Shown: piece by piece, positions 41,366-50,740 of the stretch
Layout of the letters: each line of letters starts with the position of its first letter
Position numbering within the stretch: position 1 is the first letter of the stretch
Assembly: GCA_963755435.1 (NCBI GenBank)
Contig: CAVWJX010000011.1
Coordinates: 1-64,000 of the forward strand
Origin: AP-15 sp963755435
Lineage (GTDB): Bacteria; Pseudomonadota; Alphaproteobacteria; ATCC43930; CGMCC-115725
DNA: 64,000 nucleotides
Reading direction: 5' to 3'
The notes under the pieces: model-generated
The model's database searches: none
Seen by the model: the letters and a program-made list of their open reading frames with translations, nothing else
Told to the model about the DNA's origin: nothing
Made by a program: the position numbers and the translations under genes

Positions 41366-41462
41366 GCCCTTAACATAGCGCACCGCCGCTCGCGCACCAC
41401 CCCGCGCGGCGCTGCTTGCCCTGCTGCATCGTGCATGGCACAAGCCGCGGGACGGAGGGGCG

Positions 41463-42140
41463 ATGCCGGATTTCAGCTTCGAGCGGCGCGCAAAAGGGAT
41501 CGTCTGCGGCGTCGATGAGGCCGGGCGCGGGCCGCTCGCCGGCCCAGTCGTCGCCGCCGCGGTGATCCTCGATCCGCGGCGCTTTCCCAGATCGCTGCGC
41601 GATGGGCTCGATGATTCGAAGCTGCTATCCGCCGCGGAGCGCGACACCTGCTGGCGGGCGCTCGGCCAGTGCGTGGGGCGGGGTGCGGCTCGTATCGCCG
41701 TCGGCGCGGCGAGTGCCCGCGAAATCGACCGGATCAACATCCTGCGCGCGGCATTGCTGGCGATGGCCCGGGCGGTGGCGGCGCTCGGGGTGCGGCCGGA
41801 CATCGCCCTCGTCGACGGCAACATCGCGCCGTCCCTCGCCTGCCCGGTCGAAACCATCATCAAGGGCGACGGGCTGAGCTTCTCGATTGCCGCGGCCTCG
41901 GTCGTGGCCAAGGTCACCCGCGACCGGATCATGCGCGCGCTCGCTCGGCGCTATCAGGGCTATGGCTGGGAAACCAATGTCGGCTATGCGACGCGCGAGC
42001 ACGGTGCCGCGATCGTGGCACTCGGCCCGACCCCGCATCACCGCCGCTCCTTCGCCCCGGTGCGCCTGGCTCTGGCCGGCGAGCTGGCGTTGCTGGCGCC
42101 GCTGCTGGAGCCGGCTGCGGCCAGCGCCGAGACCGCGTGA
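41463..42140 (+). CDS. rnhB: ribonuclease HII
   Basis: A 225-residue RNase HII that removes RNA from RNA-DNA hybrids and misincorporated ribonucleotides. Motifs GVDEAGRGPLAGPVVAAAV with the DE-AGRGPLAGP metal site, GLDDSKLLSAAER, ALVDGN and KGDGLSFSIAAASVVAKVTR are typical. Its 3' end overlaps that of mutY by 103 bp on the opposite strand. Confidence 0.97.
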   Translation: MPDFSFERRAKGIVCGVDEAGRGPLAGPVVAAAVILDPRRFPRSLRDGLDDSKLLSAAERDTCWRALGQCVGRGAARIAVGAASAREIDRINILRAALLAMARAVAALGVRPDIALVDGNIAPSLACPVETIIKGDGLSFSIAAASVVAKVTRDRIMRALARRYQGYGWETNVGYATREHGAAIVALGPTPHHRRSFAPVRLALAGELALLAPLLEPAAASAETA

Positions 42141-43291
42141 CGCGCCACCTTTTTCATCAGGGTCGGCAACGCATGCTCGCCGAGCCCGGCGACCTGGCTC
42201 CACAGCCCATCGCCGCCGCCGCGCCCGGCGACGACCGCGAGCTCCAGCTCGAAATGGGTGAAGCCGTGGCGCACTGTCCCGGCCAACGGCGACCATTCGG
42301 CCACGGCCGGGGCCGCGCCGAGCGCTTCGGCAAGGCTCCACGGCTCGGGCCGCCACGGGGTCGAAGGGATCTCGATCATGCCGCCGAGGAGGCCCGCTGC
42401 CGGGCGCCGGCGCAGCAGCACCGCACCGTCGCCGCGGGTCAGCCAGAAAGCCACGCCGTAGCGCCGCGGCCGTTCCGGCTTTGCCGCCGGCGTCGGCAAT
42501 TTTTCCGCCTGTCCGCTCGCCCGCGCATGGCATGCGCCGCGCCATGGGCACAAGACGCAGCGCGGCCGGCGCGGGGTGCAGATCATGGCGCCGAGATCCA
42601 TCATCGCCTGGGCGAAATCGCCGGCCCGCGACGACGGGACCAAGGCTGCGGCGAGCGCCTGCAGCCGCGGCTTTGCCACGGCCAGCGGCTCGGTGACGGC
42701 GAAGAGCCGGGCGGTGACGCGCTCGACATTGCCGTCGACTGCGGCCACCGGCTGGTCAAAAGCGATCGCCGCGATTGCCGCCGCGGTGTAGCCGCCGATC
42801 CCCGGCAAGGCGCGCAGTGCCGCGGGCTCGCTCGGGAATACGCCGCCATGGCGCTCGACCACGGCCGCCGCGCAGGCATAGAGATTACGGGCGCGCGCGT
42901 AATAGCCGAGCCCTTGCCACAGATGCAGGATCGCATCGAGCGGGGCGGCCGCGAGCGCCGAAATATCGGGCCAGCGCGACACGAATTGTTCAAAATACGG
43001 CCCAACCGCCGCCACACTCGTCTGCTGCAGCATGATCTCGCTGAGCCAGACGCGGTACGGGTCCGGCCTGGCGCCGGGGCGAGCCCGCCACGGCAGGTCC
43101 CGGCGGTGACGGTCGTACCAGGCGAGCAGATCGGCCGGGTCGGGCCAATTCGGCGTCGCGGCCGGGTCGGCCAAAGGCACATCGGCCCGCGGCACATCGG
43201 CCCGCGGCACTTCGGCCCGCGGCACATCGGCCAGAGGCAAGTCGGGGCGAGGCAAGTCGGGGCGAGGCAAATCGGGCCGGATCGATGACAT
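42038..43291 (-). CDS. mutY: adenine DNA glycosylase MutY with N-terminal repeat
   Basis: A 417-residue A/G-specific glycosylase that removes adenine opposite 8-oxoguanine. The catalytic Glu region LSEIMLQQTSVAAV, helix-hairpin-helix LPGIGGYTAAAIAAIAF with VDGNVERV, and the 4Fe-4S site C-X6-C-X2-C-X5-C (CTPRRPRCVLCPWRGAC) are intact, as is the C-terminal MutT-like domain (HGFTHFELEL). The first ~40 residues are five-residue repeats (consensus R-A/P-D-V/L-P). The ATG at 43291 shares two bases with the divergent gene's ATG; GTG codons inside the repeat are alternative starts. Confidence 0.9.
   Translation of the reverse strand: MSSIRPDLPRPDLPRPDLPLADVPRAEVPRADVPRADVPLADPAATPNWPDPADLLAWYDRHRRDLPWRARPGARPDPYRVWLSEIMLQQTSVAAVGPYFEQFVSRWPDISALAAAPLDAILHLWQGLGYYARARNLYACAAAVVERHGGVFPSEPAALRALPGIGGYTAAAIAAIAFDQPVAAVDGNVERVTARLFAVTEPLAVAKPRLQALAAALVPSSRAGDFAQAMMDLGAMICTPRRPRCVLCPWRGACHARASGQAEKLPTPAAKPERPRRYGVAFWLTRGDGAVLLRRRPAAGLLGGMIEIPSTPWRPEPWSLAEALGAAPAVAEWSPLAGTVRHGFTHFELELAVVAGRGGGDGLWSQVAGLGEHALPTLMKKVARHAVSALAAAGSSSGASNASSPARARRTGAKERR
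43176..43280. repeat. 15-bp tandem repeat, 7 units
   Basis: Seven successive 15-bp units (for example GGCACATCGGCCCGC) lie at 43176-43280, in the region that is either the N-terminus of MutY or the divergent promoter between mutY and the DUF721 gene. Minus-strand translation gives repeated pentapeptides such as RADVP and RPDLP. Confidence 0.9.
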
Positions 43292-43796
43292 GAGCGCGGC
43301 GAAGGACGGACCCAGCCTAGCCCACCCGGAACCCGGCCGCGAGCGCGCTCGGGGGCTGCGGGCGGTCGGCGTCGCGGTGTCGAAGCTCGGAGCGCCGATC
43401 CTCGGCAAGCGCGGCGGCGGGGTCTTGATCCGGCTCAAGGCCGATTGGCCGGCGATCGTCGGCGCCGAATGGGCGGCCGCGACCTGGCCGGTGGCACTCG
43501 GTCCCGACGGCGGCCTGAAGCTGCGCACCCTGCCGATGGCCGCGCTCGAGGTTCAGCATCGCGCGCCGCTGTTGCTCGAGCGCATCAACGCTTTTCTCGG
43601 CCGGCCGGCGGTGACCCGCCTCAGCCTGGTGCAGGGGCCGCTGCCGCTGCCGCCGCCGGCGCGACCGCCGCGGCTGCCGGCGCTCGCCGCCGCCGCGGAG
43701 GAACGGATCGAGGCGCAGCTGGGTGAGATCGCCGATCCCGAACTGCGCCGCGCTCTGGCTCGGCTGGGCCAGGCGGTGATTGCCGCCGAGAGTTGA
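43290..43796 (+). CDS. DUF721 (DciA-like) protein
   Basis: A 168-residue protein of the DUF721/DciA family, whose members help load the replicative helicase in bacteria without DnaC. The conserved region is around residues 30-110 (KLGAPILGKRGGGVLIRLKA, DWPAIVGAEWAAATWP, LEVQHRAPLLLERINAFLGR). The C-terminus is an acidic/Ala-rich helix. The order mutY / DUF721 / DsbA-like / smc is common in alphaproteobacteria. Its ATG overlaps the proposed mutY ATG on the other strand. Confidence 0.8.
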   Translation: MSAAKDGPSLAHPEPGRERARGLRAVGVAVSKLGAPILGKRGGGVLIRLKADWPAIVGAEWAAATWPVALGPDGGLKLRTLPMAALEVQHRAPLLLERINAFLGRPAVTRLSLVQGPLPLPPPARPPRLPALAAAAEERIEAQLGEIADPELRRALARLGQAVIAAES

Positions 43797-43866
43797 GCTG
43801 CGCGGGCGAGGTTGCGCCGGCCCGGCGAAACGGCTACCATCAACATGTTGTGAAGGGACGCGCACG

Positions 43867-44505
43867 ATGCGGAAAATGTGGTTTGCCAGCTTGGCCATCT
43901 TCGCGGCGACGATGTTTGCTGTGGTCCTGCCGTCGGCCGCCAATTCGACGCTGAGCCCGGCCGCCACGAGCCTGCTGGCGATCGGCAAGAACGATCGCAT
44001 CCTGGGCAACCCCAGCGCCCCGATCACGATCGTCGAATACGCCTCGCTGACCTGTCCGCACTGCGCCCATTTCACCGACGAAATCCTGCCGCAGATCAAG
44101 AAGGAATGGATCGATACCGGCAAGGCCAGGCTGGTGCTGCGCGACTTTCCGCTTGATGGCGAGGCGCTGAAGGCGGCGATGATCGCGCGCTGTGCGCCGC
44201 CCGACCGGTTCTATGCATTTATCGACACCTTTTTCGCCGACCAGGACAAATGGGTGACGGCATCCGATTTTCAGGCGGCGCTGACCCGGCTGGCCGAACT
44301 CGGCGGGATGAGCAAGACGGCGGTCGATGCCTGTCTCAAAAACACGGCGCTTGAAAACCAGATCCTGCAGGGCCGCCTGACCGCCGGCAAGCAGCTCGGG
44401 GTCGACGCCACCCCGACCTTTTTCATCAATGGCACCAAGTTCACCGGGGCCCCGACCGTCGAGCAATTCAACAAGCTGCTGTCGGGACTGCCGACGAAAT
44501 CGTAA
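43867..44505 (+). CDS. DsbA-family thiol oxidoreductase, exported
   Basis: A 212-residue periplasmic thioredoxin-fold protein. Signal peptide in residues 1-25 (WFASLAIFAATMFAVVLPSA), active site CPHC in ASLTCPHCAHFTDEILPQIK, the cis-Pro region GVDATPTFFINGTKFTG. DsbA/ScsC/BdbD-like proteins form or shuffle disulfides in exported proteins. The ATG at 43867 follows AAGGGACGC. It is followed 18 bp later by smc and may be co-transcribed. Confidence 0.9.
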   Translation: MRKMWFASLAIFAATMFAVVLPSAANSTLSPAATSLLAIGKNDRILGNPSAPITIVEYASLTCPHCAHFTDEILPQIKKEWIDTGKARLVLRDFPLDGEALKAAMIARCAPPDRFYAFIDTFFADQDKWVTASDFQAALTRLAELGGMSKTAVDACLKNTALENQILQGRLTAGKQLGVDATPTFFINGTKFTGAPTVEQFNKLLSGLPTKS

Positions 44506-44523
44506 TCGCTGCGGCGAGGCCCG

Positions 44524-47500
44524 ATGCAGATCGATCGGCTGCGCCTCGTTGGCTTCAAATCCTTTGCCGATGCCGCTGAGGTCGCGATCGGGCCCGGCCT
44601 GACCGCGATTGTCGGGCCGAACGGCTGCGGCAAGTCCAATCTGGCCGAGGCACTTCGCTGGGCGATGGGCGAGAGTTCGGCCAGGCGCCTGCGCGGCGGG
44701 GCGATGGACGACGTCATTTTCGCCGGTTGCGCCACCCGGCCGCCGCGCAACCTCGCAGAAGTGGTGCTGAGCCTGACCAACGATGCCGGCGACAGCCGCG
44801 CCGGCGACGCATCGCTGGCCGTCAGCAACCGACAGGAAAGCGAGCGCCAGGAAATCGACCGCCGGGAAAGCGACCGCCAGGAAATCGAGATTGTCCGCCG
44901 GATCGAGCGCGGCGGCGGCTCGGCCTGGCGGATCAACGGGCGCGAGGCGCGGGCGCGCGACGTGCAGCTGTTGTTTGCCGATGCCGGCTGCGGCGACGCC
45001 TCCGGCGCGATCGTCGATCAGGGGCGGGTCGGCGCGCTGATCGAGGCCAAGCCCACCGAGCGCCGGGCGCTTCTGGACGACGCGGCCGGCACCGCCGGGC
45101 TGCACGCCCGCCGCCGCGAGACCGAGCTCAAGCTCGCCGCGGCCGAGGCCAATCTGGCCCGGCTCGACGATGTGGTTGCAACCCTGTCGGCGCAGCTCGC
45201 AGCATTGCAAAAACAGGCGCGCCAGGCCCAGCGCTATCGCCGGCTGGGCGAGGAGATCCGCCGCCACCAGGCGCTGCTGTTCGTCGCGCGCTGGGCCGCT
45301 GCCGAGAGCGAGGCTGGCGAGCGAGCCGCCGAGCTCGGCGCGGCCGAGCATGCCCTCGGCGCGGCGGAGGCCGGCGCCGCGGCCGCGCGCCGGACCCGCG
45401 AGATGGCCGAAACCGAGCTGCCGGTACTGCGCCGCGCTGAGGCTGAAGCGGCGGCGGCATCCCAGCGTCTCGCTCAGCGCCGCGAAGCGCTGGAACGCGA
45501 GCTGGCGCAGATCGCCGCCGCCCGCAAGGAGGCCGAGCGGCGGCTCGCCGAGCTGGCCGCCGACGCGGATCGCGAGGCGGCGAGCCTCGCCGAGGCCGAG
45601 GCGGCACTGGTCCGGCTCGGTCAGGAGTGCCACCGCATCGCAGCAGCGGCGGCCGCGGATGGCCCGGCCCAGGCAGCCGCCGAGACCTCGCTTGGCAAAA
45701 TCGCCGCGCGGCTGGCGGCGGCCGAAACCGGGTTGCAGGCCGCGACCGAGGCCGCGGCCGCCGGGACGGCCGAGCGCGCGGCGCTCGAGCGCCGGCATCG
45801 GGAGGTCGCCCGGCGCCGCGACCAGCTCGAAGCGCGCCATCTCGAGGCTCGGCACCAGCGCGCGGCGGTGGCCGCCGGCGCGGTGCCGGGTGCGGCGGTG
45901 GCGGCGGCGGCGACGGCCCTGGCCGCGGCCGAAGCGCTGGCCGAGAGCTGGCGGACGGCGCTCGAAGCGGCGCAGCTCGAGCTGGCGGCGCGCCAGCCCA
46001 AGGAGGCGGCGGCGCTTGACCTCGCGCGCGGCGCCGCGGCCCGGCTGTCGCGGCTGGAGGCAGAGCAAGCCGCGATCGAGGCCGTATTGGCGCCCAGCCG
46101 GGACGCCAGCGGCGAGGCGCCGGTGCTGAGCGCGCTGAGCGTCGCCGAGGGTTTTGAGGCGGCGGTGGGTGCCGCCTTCGAGGACGCGCTTGCGGCATCG
46201 CTCGACAGCGACGATGCCGGCGCGGCCCAATTCTGGGCGGATCTGGGCCCGCTTGATCCGCCGCGCGCACTGCCCGAGGGCGCGCACGCGCTGGCCGAAA
46301 TGGTCCGGGCACCATCGGCGCTGAGCCGCCGCCTTGCCCTCACCGGCTGGGTCGACGACGCCGCCACCGGCCGCCGGCTGCAGCGCCAACTGGCACCTGG
46401 CCAGCGGCTGGTCGGCCGCGACGGGGGGCTGTGGCGCTGGGATGGCTTCACCCGCCGGTCGACCGGTCATTCCGCCGCAGCCGAGCATCTGCGCCAGCGT
46501 CACCGCCTGACCCTGCTCGCCGGCGAGATCGCCGGGGCGGCGGCCGAAGCCCGGTCGGCCGAGACCGAGGCGGCCGCGGCGACCGCGGCGCGGCAGGCGG
46601 CCGAGAATGCCGAGCGGCACGCCCGCTCGCGGCTTTCGGAAGCCGAGGCGGCGCTCGCCCGCGCTCGCGCGGCGGAGGCCGAGCTTACCCATCGCGCGCT
46701 GGTCGCCCAAACCCGGCTCGCTGCCGCCGGCGAAGCTGTCGACCGGCTCGCCGCCGAGCTCGCCGAAATGCGGGCGCAACTCGCCGATGTGGCCGGCGAG
46801 CTGGCGGCGCTGCCCGAGCCCGGACCGGCGCGCACCGCGCTCGATCGGGCGCGCGCGACGGTGGCCGAGCTGCGCCGCGAACACGCCGAGGCGCGCCATG
46901 CGATCGACCGCGCGGCCCGTGAGCAGCAGTCCCGGCACGCGCGACGATCCTCGATCGAGCTCGAAGAGCAGTCCTGGCGCCGGCGCGCCGACGCCTCGGC
47001 CGGACAGCGTGCGATCCTGGACGACCGCCGCCACGCAATCGTCGCTGAGCTCGCCGGGCTGGCCGACCGGGCGGCGGCGATCGCGGCGCACACCAACGCC
47101 CTCGGCGGCGAAATTTCGCAAGCTGCGCAACATTGCCGACAAACAGCCGACCACCTGGCGCGTGGCGAGAGCCGGCTGCGCGAGGCGAGCGAACATGCCG
47201 ATCACGCCGAGCTGCGGGCGGCCCAGCTGCGCGAGAGCCGGGCGCGGCTGGAGGTGCGGAGCGCCGGCGCCCAAGCGGCCTTGGCTGCGCTCGCCCGCGA
47301 GATTGGCGAACGGATCGACGCTGCTCCCGAGGCGCTGCGCGAGATGGCCGGCCTCGGCTCGGCCGAGGCGCCGGCGGACGCCGCCGCCACCGCGGCGCGG
47401 CTCGCCCGCCTCGCCCGCGAGCGCGACGGCATCGGGCCGATCAACCTGGTGGCCGAGAGCGAGGCCGCCGAGCTCGGCGCCCGCACCGACGGCCTGGAAC

Positions 47501-48060
47501 GCGAACGCGCCGATCTCACCGCGGCGATCGCCAAGCTGCGGCGCGCCGCAACCGCGCTCGACCAGCAGGGAAGGCAGCTCCTGGCGGCGGCGTTCGAGCG
47601 GGTCAACCGGCATTTTTGCGATCTCTTCGCCAGGCTGTTCGCCGGCGGCACGGCGCGATTGGCGCTGAGCGAGGATGGCGATCCGCTCGCCGCCGGGCTC
47701 GAGGTCATGGCCAATCCGAATGGCAAGCGGCTGCGCAGCCTCGCCTTGCTGTCGGGCGGCGAGCAGGCGTTGACCGCGCTGGCGTTGCTGTTCGCGGTGT
47801 TCCTGACGAGGCCGGCGCCGATCTGCGTGCTCGACGAGGTCGACGCCCCGCTCGACGACGCCAATGTCGACCGGCTGTGCCGTCTCGCCGCCGAGATCGC
47901 CGACCGCACCGGCACCCGCTTTTTGCTGGTGACGCATCACCGCATCACGATGGCCCGCGCCGATCGGCTGTTCGGAGTGACGATGGCCGAGCCCGGCGTC
48001 TCGCAGCTGGTCTCGGTGGATCTGGCCCGCCCCGCCGCCCGGCTGCGCCGGGCCGGCTGA
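44524..48060 (+). CDS. smc: chromosome segregation ATPase SMC
   Basis: A 1178-residue structural maintenance of chromosomes protein, intact. Walker A in IVGPNGCGKSNLAEALRWAM, long coiled coils very rich in Ala, Glu and Arg, a hinge region around residues 515-620 (APVLSALSVAEGFEAAVGAA through LAEMVRAPSALSRRLALTGW), the ABC signature SLALLSGGEQALTALALL and Walker B ICVLDEVDAPLDDANVDRL. It organises chromosomes as a dimer with ScpA and ScpB. Its completeness over 3.5 kb argues against a uniformly poor sequence. Confidence 0.98.
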   Translation: MQIDRLRLVGFKSFADAAEVAIGPGLTAIVGPNGCGKSNLAEALRWAMGESSARRLRGGAMDDVIFAGCATRPPRNLAEVVLSLTNDAGDSRAGDASLAVSNRQESERQEIDRRESDRQEIEIVRRIERGGGSAWRINGREARARDVQLLFADAGCGDASGAIVDQGRVGALIEAKPTERRALLDDAAGTAGLHARRRETELKLAAAEANLARLDDVVATLSAQLAALQKQARQAQRYRRLGEEIRRHQALLFVARWAAAESEAGERAAELGAAEHALGAAEAGAAAARRTREMAETELPVLRRAEAEAAAASQRLAQRREALERELAQIAAARKEAERRLAELAADADREAASLAEAEAALVRLGQECHRIAAAAAADGPAQAAAETSLGKIAARLAAAETGLQAATEAAAAGTAERAALERRHREVARRRDQLEARHLEARHQRAAVAAGAVPGAAVAAAATALAAAEALAESWRTALEAAQLELAARQPKEAAALDLARGAAARLSRLEAEQAAIEAVLAPSRDASGEAPVLSALSVAEGFEAAVGAAFEDALAASLDSDDAGAAQFWADLGPLDPPRALPEGAHALAEMVRAPSALSRRLALTGWVDDAATGRRLQRQLAPGQRLVGRDGGLWRWDGFTRRSTGHSAAAEHLRQRHRLTLLAGEIAGAAAEARSAETEAAAATAARQAAENAERHARSRLSEAEAALARARAAEAELTHRALVAQTRLAAAGEAVDRLAAELAEMRAQLADVAGELAALPEPGPARTALDRARATVAELRREHAEARHAIDRAAREQQSRHARRSSIELEEQSWRRRADASAGQRAILDDRRHAIVAELAGLADRAAAIAAHTNALGGEISQAAQHCRQTADHLARGESRLREASEHADHAELRAAQLRESRARLEVRSAGAQAALAALAREIGERIDAAPEALREMAGLGSAEAPADAAATAARLARLARERDGIGPINLVAESEAAELGARTDGLERERADLTAAIAKLRRAATALDQQGRQLLAAAFERVNRHFCDLFARLFAGGTARLALSEDGDPLAAGLEVMANPNGKRLRSLALLSGGEQALTALALLFAVFLTRPAPICVLDEVDAPLDDANVDRLCRLAAEIADRTGTRFLLVTHHRITMARADRLFGVTMAEPGVSQLVSVDLARPAARLRRAG

Positions 48061-48137
48061 CCGGACGGCCAGCCAAGCTCGACCTAACACTTTGAAAATG
48101 CTTGTTATAGGCAATAAGGCAGCGTCGTGTGGGCAGC

Positions 48138-48166
48138 TTGACAGCGATCGGCCGGATGATTATGGT
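48138..48166 (+). promoter_or_regulatory. putative promoter of the atpI-B-E-F'-F operon
   Basis: TTGACA (48138-48143), 17-bp spacer, TATGGT (48161-48166), 59 bp before the atpI start. Confidence 0.6.
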
Positions 48167-48225
48167 CCGCCGCGCTTCGCTGGCGACGCCGGCTGGAGCA
48201 GGCAATCGACGGTCGGCCTCCCCGA

Positions 48226-48573
48226 ATGAGCGAAGAACCGCCGCCTGACCGCTTGGCGCGGCTCGGCGAGCAAATCGACGGGGCGCGCCGGGAGCGGCTG
48301 CGCCAGGCGTCGAACGGGAGCGGCGGCCCCCCGCGGGGTGCGCTCGGCGTCGGACTGCGAATGGCGAGCGAGCTGGCCGCGGCGCTACTGGTCGGACTGG
48401 CGCTGGGCTGGGTCTTCGACCGGGTGTTGGGCACGCATCCTTGGGGGTTGATCGGCTTCTTTTTTCTGGGAATTGCGGCAGGCATGGTCAATGTCTTCCG
48501 CGCCGCGAAGGGTGTCGGCTACTCGGGCGCGCCGCCACCGCAGCGCGACCGGGAAGGGTTGCGGCGGGATTAG
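48226..48573 (+). CDS. atpI: ATP synthase protein I (AtpI/AtpZ-like)
   Basis: A 115-residue membrane protein with two helices (ELAAALLVGLALGWVFDRVL and WGLIGFFFLGIAAGMVNVFR) and a hydrophilic N-terminus, as in AtpI, which assists assembly of the c ring or Mg2+ uptake. It opens the Fo gene cluster. Confidence 0.9.
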   Translation: MSEEPPPDRLARLGEQIDGARRERLRQASNGSGGPPRGALGVGLRMASELAAALLVGLALGWVFDRVLGTHPWGLIGFFFLGIAAGMVNVFRAAKGVGYSGAPPPQRDREGLRRD

Positions 48574-48609
48574 GCAGGCGGCCGCGGAATTGGCGGGCTG
48601 GGGAAGAAA

Positions 48610-49341
48610 TTGGCGGCAGCGCATTCACCTCTCGAGCAGTTCACGATTGAGCGTTTGATCCCGCTCCATATCGGCTCGTTCGACATTTCCTACACCAATT
48701 CGGCGCTGCTGATGACGATCGCCGTCGCGCTCGCCACCCTGCTCCTGGTCGGCGCCACCGCCCGCGCCGCGCTCGTCCCCGGCCGACTGCAATCGGTCGC
48801 CGAGCTGACCTACGAGTTCATCGCCGGAATGGTGCAGGAAAACGTCGGTTCCGAGGGCCGCCAGTACTTTCCACTGGTGTTCTCGGTCTTCATCTTCATT
48901 CTGTTCGGCAACCTGCTCGGGCTGATCCCCTACAGCTTCACGTTTACCGGGCAGATCGTCGTCACCTTCGCCCTGGCGCTGTTCGTCTTCGTGCTGGTGA
49001 CGATGATCGGCCTGGTCCGGCATGGCTTCCGTTTTTTTACCTTCTTTTTTCCGCCGGGGGCGCCGATCTTCATGGCGCCGTTGCTGGTCCCGATCGAGAT
49101 CATCTCCTATATGACGCGGCCGGTGAGCCTCAGCCTGCGCCTGTTCGCCAACATGCTGGCCGGGCACACGATGATCGCGGTGTTCGCCGGGTTTACCGTA
49201 GCCCTCGGCCTGTTCGGCTTCCTGCCGCTCTCCTTCAACGTCGCGCTGATCGCGCTCGAAGTCGTGATCAACATCCTGCAGGCCTATGTGTTCGCGATCT
49301 TGACCTGCCTTTATCTGAGCGACGCGATCCATCTGCACTGA
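48610..49341 (+). CDS. atpB: ATP synthase Fo subunit a
   Basis: A 243-residue membrane subunit forming the proton half-channels. The essential arginine lies in VSLSLRLFANMLAGHTM; six hydrophobic segments are visible. The likely start is TTG at 48610 (MAAAHSPLEQFTIERLIPLH); no ATG in this frame gives the usual N-terminus. It sits between atpI and atpE. Confidence 0.95.
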   Translation: MAAAHSPLEQFTIERLIPLHIGSFDISYTNSALLMTIAVALATLLLVGATARAALVPGRLQSVAELTYEFIAGMVQENVGSEGRQYFPLVFSVFIFILFGNLLGLIPYSFTFTGQIVVTFALALFVFVLVTMIGLVRHGFRFFTFFFPPGAPIFMAPLLVPIEIISYMTRPVSLSLRLFANMLAGHTMIAVFAGFTVALGLFGFLPLSFNVALIALEVVINILQAYVFAILTCLYLSDAIHLH

Positions 49342-49405
49342 CCCCGCGCGGACGCCGCGGCACCCCCTCCAGCTCACCAGACTTCCCCCGGGAAAGGACG
49401 AAATA

Positions 49406-49633
49406 ATGGACCCTACCTCTGCCAAAATGATCGGCGCCGGCCTCGCGGCGATCGCCCTCGCCGGTGTTGGCGTCGGCATCGGCAATGTGTTCGCCGCACT
49501 GGTCAGCTCGATCGCCCGCAATCCCGCGGCCCGCGATCAGGTCTTCGGCATCGGCATGCTGGGCTTCGCGCTGACCGAAGCGGTGGCGTTCTACGCCCTG
49601 ATCATCTCGTTGTTGCTGCTCTTCGTGCTGTAG
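49406..49633 (+). CDS. atpE: ATP synthase Fo subunit c
   Basis: A 75-residue hairpin of two helices with the polar loop ARNPAARDQ and the proton-binding Glu in FALTEAVAFYALII. Forms the rotating c ring. A strong ribosome site (GGAAAGGACG) precedes the ATG. Confidence 0.97.
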   Translation: MDPTSAKMIGAGLAAIALAGVGVGIGNVFAALVSSIARNPAARDQVFGIGMLGFALTEAVAFYALIISLLLLFVL

Positions 49634-49673
49634 CGCAGCTCGTTTCGCGCCCATTGCCTAGCGCCATCCCCCG

Positions 49674-50168
49674 ATGCCACAGCTCGACGTTAGCACCTTC
49701 ATCCCGCAGCTGTTCTGGCTGGCGGTCAGCTTTTTGGTACTTTACCTCCTGATGCGGCTGCTGGCCCTGCCGCGGGTCGGTGCGGCGATCAATTCGCGGC
49801 GCGCCAGGCTCGACCAGGACCTCGCCCGCGCCGCCGAGACGCGGTCCCAGGCGCAGGCGGTCCAGATCGCCTACGAGGCGAGGCTCGCCGAGGCGCGTGC
49901 CCAGGCGCAGGACGCGATCCGGCAGACCGCCGAGCGAGCCGCCGCCGAGGCCGCCGAACGGCACCGTCAGCTCGCCGCGGCGCTGGCCGAGCAGATCCAT
50001 GCGGCCGAGCGGCAGATCGCGACGGCGAAAGATCAGGCCTTTTCCGAGATCCGCGGGGTAGCCGTCGACGTCGCCCGCTCGCTTGCCGAAAAACTCGCCG
50101 GCACGCCAGCCGACGAGCCCGCCCTCGCCGCTGCGGTCGATCGGGCGATGGCGGAGAGGGCCGGCTGA
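49674..50168 (+). CDS. atpF': ATP synthase Fo subunit b'
   Basis: A 164-residue peripheral-stalk subunit: one N-terminal membrane helix (FIPQLFWLAVSFLVLYLLM) and a long Ala/Arg/Gln-rich helix. It is distinguished from b by its position directly after atpE. Two diverged b-type genes are typical of photosynthetic and many other alphaproteobacteria. It overlaps atpF by one base (TGATG). Confidence 0.93.
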   Translation: MPQLDVSTFIPQLFWLAVSFLVLYLLMRLLALPRVGAAINSRRARLDQDLARAAETRSQAQAVQIAYEARLAEARAQAQDAIRQTAERAAAEAAERHRQLAAALAEQIHAAERQIATAKDQAFSEIRGVAVDVARSLAEKLAGTPADEPALAAAVDRAMAERAG

Positions 50169-50659
50169 TGCCGCATATCTTTGCCCAGCCGGAATTCTGG
50201 GTGCTGGTCGCGGTGCTGGTGTTCGTCGCCCTGGTGTGGAAACCGGGCAGGCGCAGTTTGATCGGCGCCCTCGACGACCGCGCGACCCGCATCCGCGACG
50301 AGCTCGAAGCGGCGCGCAACCTGCGCGAGGAGGCCGAGCGCGCCCTTGCCGACTATCAGCGCCGAGAGCGCGAGGCGGCGAGCGAGGCCGAGACGATCAT
50401 CGCCCACGCCCGGACCGAAGCCGAGCGCTTGGCGGCACAGTCGGCGCGCGACCTCGAAGCGATGCTGCAGCGCCGCCGCGAGCTGGCCCTCGAACGCATC
50501 GCTCAGGAAGAGGCCAGGGCCGTGGCCGAGATCCGTGCGGTCACCGTCGATGTCGCGGTATCGGCCGCGCGCCAGATCATCGCCGCCGAGCTCGATGAGC
50601 GGCGCGGCGCGGCATTGATCGACAGCGCGATCGCGGCGCTGCCGCAGCAGCTGCAATAG
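50168..50659 (+). CDS. atpF: ATP synthase Fo subunit b
   Basis: A 163-residue peripheral-stalk subunit with an N-terminal membrane segment (AQPEFWVLVAVLVFVALVWK) and a long amphipathic helix. It pairs with b' in the stator. Last of the Fo genes; the F1 genes must be elsewhere, as usual in this group. Confidence 0.93.
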   Translation: MPHIFAQPEFWVLVAVLVFVALVWKPGRRSLIGALDDRATRIRDELEAARNLREEAERALADYQRREREAASEAETIIAHARTEAERLAAQSARDLEAMLQRRRELALERIAQEEARAVAEIRAVTVDVAVSAARQIIAAELDERRGAALIDSAIAALPQQLQ

Positions 50660-50740
50660 GCCGCCGGCCCCGCCCTCCGGCGCGACCGAAGCCGGCTTGT
50701 TGCCGAATAGGGCCCGGGCGACGGAGGAGGAGGCGGTCCA

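Noticed and set aside
43176..43280. CRISPR array
   Set aside because: The 15-bp units are contiguous without spacers; it is a simple tandem repeat.
43840..48114. A 1424-codon open frame antisense to smc
   Set aside because: It is the mirror of a high-GC, Ala/Glu/Arg-rich gene and has no domain; smc itself has complete motifs.
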